From positions 10,860 to 21,043 of the forward strand of contig QZLH01001862.1 of the NCBI GenBank assembly GCA_003833135.1: DNA of 10,184 nucleotides. Reading direction: 5' to 3'. Shown here one piece after another: positions 7,635 to 10,184 of this stretch. The translations under genes were made by a program, and so were the position numbers. Source of the stretch: Oehlia diaphana (Eukaryota; Glomeromycota; Glomeromycetes; Glomerales; Glomeraceae). Within the stretch, counting starts at the first letter, position 1, and every line of letters begins with the position of its first letter. Below the pieces are notes generated by a model. It did no database searches and had not been told where the DNA came from. It saw nothing but the letters and a program-made list of their open reading frames with translations.

Positions 7635-8879
7635 CTAACGATATTTTAATGATGCCGCAAAGCAATTCAACTTTCATATCTTTTTCTAGATCAAACCTTT
7701 TAGAAAAATTATTAAAAATATTAAAAATTGTTTAAATTTTCTTAAAAATTAAAAAAAGAACTTACATTTTTAGAAGGTGTATCAAAATTTTGATCTCATC
7801 TTCTGGTATATGGAAGCTTCTTTTTTTACATTGAAGACCTGTTTCAATGTCCTGACTATATTTGAACTTGACATATATGTGGCTGGCTTCAAAATTATTC
7901 ACTTCTATTTCAATACTGTTTTTTTCAATGGCAATCGCTTGAATATAAACAATCAATTCGTTGCTATATTAAAATATGTTAAATAAAACTTTAATCAATG
8001 TAAATAATTATATATAACTTGATAAAATAAAAATTTCAATACCTTAATTCAAAAATATTATATTGAGGTGTGACCGGTGAAGTTTGTGACTGCGATTGTG
8101 AGGTTTACGACTGCGAGGTTTGTGACTGCGTTTGAGTTTGCAACTGCAAAGTTTGTGACTGCATTTGGATTTGCGACTGCGAGATTTGTAACTGCGACTG
8201 CGACTGTGAGGTTTGTAACTGCAAAGTTTGTGAAGTTTGCAACTGCGACTGTGAGGTTTGCGAGGTTTCTGACTGCAACTGTGAGGTTTGCGACTGCAAC
8301 TGTGAGGTTTGCGACTGCAACTGTGAGGTTTGCGACTGCAACTGCAACTGCAACTGCGAGATTTGTGACTGCGAGGTTTGTGACTGCGAAGTTTGTGACT
8401 GTGAGGTTTCCAATTGCATGCGCAATAACACTTGCTCTTCAATCTGAATTTGAAAATAATCTTAATTATTAATATTATTAATACAGAAGACATCTAATAA
8501 TTACTAAAAAGTAACTTATATCATCGTCTTTATAATGAACATTTTTAGCTTTTGCTCTGTTAAAATTTAGTGTTTTTCCGTGTAGTCCTGTAAAAGATCT
8601 TTCTTTTATATAATTAAAAAAATCATCTCTCTCTATTTCGCTCTCAAAGTGCACGAACTCAAACCTATAAATAAACAATAATAATAGAACATTGTTAGAA
8701 TTACTATAATTTAAATAAACTACACCAATGACATTATTTATTTTTTTACTTACCCCAATCATCCTTTTTTTTATGTGTTTAAAAGGAAATTGCAATGTAC
8801 TTTTAAGATACTCAGAAATAGCTATTCCTTTTATTCCCTCTAATTCATTTGAATATTCTTCTCCAAAAAAAATGGACAA
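7635..8879 (-). CDS. RRM-like protein with Gln/Ser/Thr tract (N-terminal exons)
   Basis: Exons 8754-8879, 8505-8657, 8043-8443, 7766-7963 and 7635-7696 join in phase through introns of 96, 61, 79 and 69 nt (donors GTAAGT, GTAATT, GTATTG, GTAAGT). The first two exons resemble one RNA-recognition motif: LSIFFG fits an RNP2-like first strand, IGFVHFES an RNP1-like third strand, and FTGLHGKTLNFNRAKAK the last strand. The large third exon is Ser-Gln-Thr repeats. The next two form an alpha/beta segment (NELIVYIQAIAIEKN to DMKVELLCGIIKISL). An in-frame TAA at 8105-8107 falls in the repeat where CAA is expected. The true start is not seen: acceptor TTAAG at 8880 could splice to a donor GTATTT at 8969, whose exon (FPFITE) then meets the minisatellite. 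RNA binding is inferred from fold resemblance only. Confidence 0.6.
8075..8415. repeat. Low-complexity coding repeat (Ser-Gln-Thr on minus strand)
   Basis: On the plus strand this is a run of TTTGTGACTGCGAGG-like 15-mers with shorter GACTGCAAC units. On the minus strand it encodes SQTSQ-type repeats. Because unit lengths are multiples of three and lack stops, several frames on both strands are open. Only the Gln/Ser frame connects in phase to exons on both sides, so the others are not genes. Confidence 0.8.
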
Positions 8880-8976
8880 CTTAATTGTATAACAACATGG
8901 GTATGAACTTCTTCCTATATATTTATATAATTTATATAAAAAAGTTTACATTGAAAAATAAATAAATACCTCAGTA

Positions 8977-9351
8977 ATGAAAGGAAAAAAAACAGCTAAA
9001 AATCAGCCTTCCATGAAGGAAGGAAAAAAACAAAAGCCTCTCATGAAGGAAGGAAAAAAACAAAAGCCTCCCGTGAAGGAAGGAAAAAAACAAAAGTCTC
9101 CCGTGGAGGAAGGAAAAAAAAATCAGCCTCCCTTGAAGGAAGGAAAAAAAATCAGCCTCCCGTGAAGGAAGGAAAAAAAATCAGCCTCCCGTGAAGAAAG
9201 GAAAAAAAAAATCACCCTCCTATGAAGGAAGGACAAAAAAATAGCCTCTCGTGAAGAAAGGAAAAAAAAATCAGCTTCCGTAAAGGAAGGAAAAAATCAG
9301 CCTTCCGTGAAGGAAGGAAAAAATACAGTACCTCCTAAGGAAAAAAAATAA
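8977..9351 (+). pseudogene. Lys-rich tandem-repeat open frame, frameshifted
   Basis: ATG at 8977 opens a 62-codon frame of 10-residue repeats (KEGKKQKPPV type) to a TGA at 9163-9165. The same register returns at about 9279, giving VKEGKNQPS and VKEGKNTVPPKEKK with TAA at 9349-9351. The shifts come from A-run lengths changing between 5 and 9. This could be a Lys-rich repeat protein broken by homopolymer indels, or simply a minisatellite that is open by chance. The left edge abuts a candidate splice donor of the minus-strand gene (8969). No other domain is present. Confidence 0.35.
9004..9330. repeat. 30-bp minisatellite, about 11 units
   Basis: Units of the form GAAGGAAGGAAAAAAA plus CAAAAGCCTCCCGT recur at 26-30 bp spacing. 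The first five are 30 bp exactly. Later ones vary by small indels in the A-runs. Confidence 0.9.
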
Positions 9352-9500
9352 AGAAAAAAAAATAAGGAAAAAAAAATAAGGTAGATAAAAAAGTTAGTTT
9401 TTTTGACTATATATATATATTTACCCATCTTTGATTTAGTGAAGCCGAAATAAAGATAGTAGATTTAGTTTGGCAGGTTTGACAATATATAAGAAAATTG

Positions 9501-9616
9501 TGTTATATAAATAAACAAGGACCGCATTGATGCGTTAAGAAGGAACCGCGTAAACACATGTTATATAAATAAATAAGGACCGCGTTGACACGTTAAGAAG
9601 GAATCGCGTAAATGAA
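9501..9616. repeat. 58-bp tandem duplication, two copies
   Basis: TGTTATATAAATAAACAAGG starts copy one at 9501 and, with CAAGG changed to TAAGG, copy two at 9559. Both contain GGACCGC, GTTAAGAAGGAA and CGCGTAAA. Differences are mostly C/T transitions (GCATTGATGCG versus GCGTTGACACG; GAACCGCG versus GAATCGCG). Confidence 0.85.
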
Positions 9617-9796
9617 AAAAGTTTCATGGTTAGGCTGATCTTGTTGTATAACGTAACAATAACAAAAAAATTTACTGAACTTTTGTATTTCACCAATAGA
9701 ATTTTTATTTTGCATATGACCGAGTGTATCATAAAATCGATCTTATCATATCTTTTTGATGTTTTATTGAATATACGATCCACATAGTTTCTAAAT

Positions 9797-9872
9797 AATG
9801 ATGTAAGCTTTTTTTTAAAAAAGAAAATAAAGGTTATTAAAGTAAATTGATCAAATGCCGACTTACATCATT
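9797..9872. repeat. 11-bp inverted repeat, 54-bp spacer
   Basis: AATGATGTAAG (9797-9807) is the exact inverse of CTTACATCATT (9862-9872). It may be the ends of a tiny element or chance in AT-rich DNA. Confidence 0.4.
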
Positions 9873-10044
9873 TCTACTATTCGCTGCAGTTAAAGCCAGA
9901 ATATAATTAAGATCAATTTGGCAAATCATCATACACCAGTCACCTATTACACCTATCATACACAAGCCTACATTAAATTACCGGATTTTTATCATATGAA
10001 ATTGTGCGCATGTTCTACAATCGCCGATTTCTCCCTATCGTACA

Positions 10045-10050
10045 TATAAA
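10045..10050 (+). promoter_or_regulatory. TATA-like TATAAA upstream of transposase
   Basis: TATAAA lies 50 bases upstream of the transposase ATG. In AT-rich DNA this is weak evidence. Confidence 0.2.
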
Positions 10051-10058
10051 CACGAAAA

Positions 10059-10078
10059 TAAACACTTCGGAGTGTTTA
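10059..10078. repeat. Hairpin with TCGG tetraloop
   Basis: TAAACACT (10059-10066) pairs perfectly with AGTGTTTA (10071-10078) around TCGG. It sits 21 bases before the transposase start and may be part of the element's terminal region or leader. Confidence 0.6.
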
Positions 10079-10099
10079 CACGTTTCCTCCAGTTTCGAT

Positions 10100-10184
10100 A
10101 TGTTTGGAAAAGAACTTTCAGAAACTCTTCATGAACGTGTTATTGGTGCATATCTTAGCGGCACCAAACAAATAGATATTTCAG
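10100..10184 (+). CDS. Tc1/mariner-type transposase, N-terminus only (partial)
   Basis: ATG at 10100 opens 28 codons that run off the window edge. The residues include KELSETLHERVIGAYLSG and KQIDIS, the start of the helix-turn-helix (paired-like) DNA-binding domain seen in Tc1/mariner transposases, where helices 1 and 2 follow an S-x-x-x-R/H-x-x-V/I-x-x-x-x-x-x-G pattern. In the full protein this domain binds the terminal inverted repeats and is followed by the DDE catalytic domain, which lies outside the window. The element's left inverted repeat could not be located, so element limits are unknown. Composition here is less AT-rich than the upstream flank, consistent with a more recent insertion. 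Confidence 0.8.
   Translation, partial: MFGKELSETLHERVIGAYLSGTKQIDIS

Larger units (their letters stand above)
9352..10058. other. AT-rich noncoding region
   Basis: Holds poly-A/AATAAGG stutter near 9340-9380, a TA-dinucleotide run near 9406-9420, the 58-bp duplication and a spaced inverted repeat. A minus-strand frame at 9535-9783 exists, but its composition is that of AT-rich noncoding DNA. No convincing gene. Confidence 0.5.

Noticed and set aside
7777..7986. Plus-strand 69-codon open frame
   Set aside because: Antisense to exon 7766-7963, which has matching splice sites and phase on the minus strand.
9325..9336. TACAGTACCTCC resembling a Tc1-type terminal repeat
   Set aside because: It falls in the reading register of the Lys-rich repeat end, lies about 770 bp before the transposase start, and has no visible partner.
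9535..9783. Minus-strand 82-codon open frame
   Set aside because: Ile/Phe/Lys-rich as expected from AT-rich DNA. It overlaps the 58-bp duplication and has no recognisable motif, splice context or homologue in the window.

Overview
This is an AT-rich eukaryotic window. Reading frames are cut by short introns (about 50 to 100 nt) with GT..AG ends, often carrying a TACTAAC-type branch point. Low-complexity DNA, nested transposon remnants and decayed gene copies are abundant. The last 85 bases begin a Tc1/mariner-type transposase. Together this best fits the repeat-rich, about 28% GC genome of an arbuscular mycorrhizal fungus (Rhizophagus or a relative). The assignment is recognition by eye, not a search.

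Layout. 1-1730 is mostly repeats: a 177-bp foldback (MITE-like) element at 225-401, GTCA-rich repeats, a decayed reverse-strand gene piece at 723-1078, a field of degenerate CCGATTGATGA repeats, and a base-composition island at 1560-1730 with a TATA box upstream. 1834-3224 is a complete 1391-bp non-autonomous DNA transposon. It has an exact 8-bp target duplication (GATATCAT), 10-bp terminal inverted repeats beginning TAGTG (the hAT pattern), subterminal GATCCGATC repeats, and a core of 11 tandem 70-bp units. Each unit holds two hairpins whose loops are reverse complements.

3432-6434 holds two decayed copies of one intron-containing gene of unknown function, arranged head to head as an inverted duplication around an AT-rich spacer near 5.3 kb. 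The left copy (minus strand) is also broken by a foldback insertion near 4347-4606. 6487-8879 (minus strand) is the best-preserved gene in the window. It appears to encode an RRM-like N-terminal domain, a Gln/Ser/Thr tract, a middle domain, a Ser/Thr-rich linker and a C-terminal coiled coil. Seven introns fit with conserved phase (one linking intron, 7230-7634, is uncertain), and only two in-frame stops interrupt it, both TAA where Gln is plausible.

8977-9351 is a 30-bp Lys-rich minisatellite that is partly coding on the plus strand and frameshifted in its poly-A runs. 9352-10058 is AT-rich with a 58-bp tandem duplication. A 5'-truncated view of a Tc1-like transposase closes the window. I see no rRNA, tRNA or CRISPR array and no operon-like organisation.
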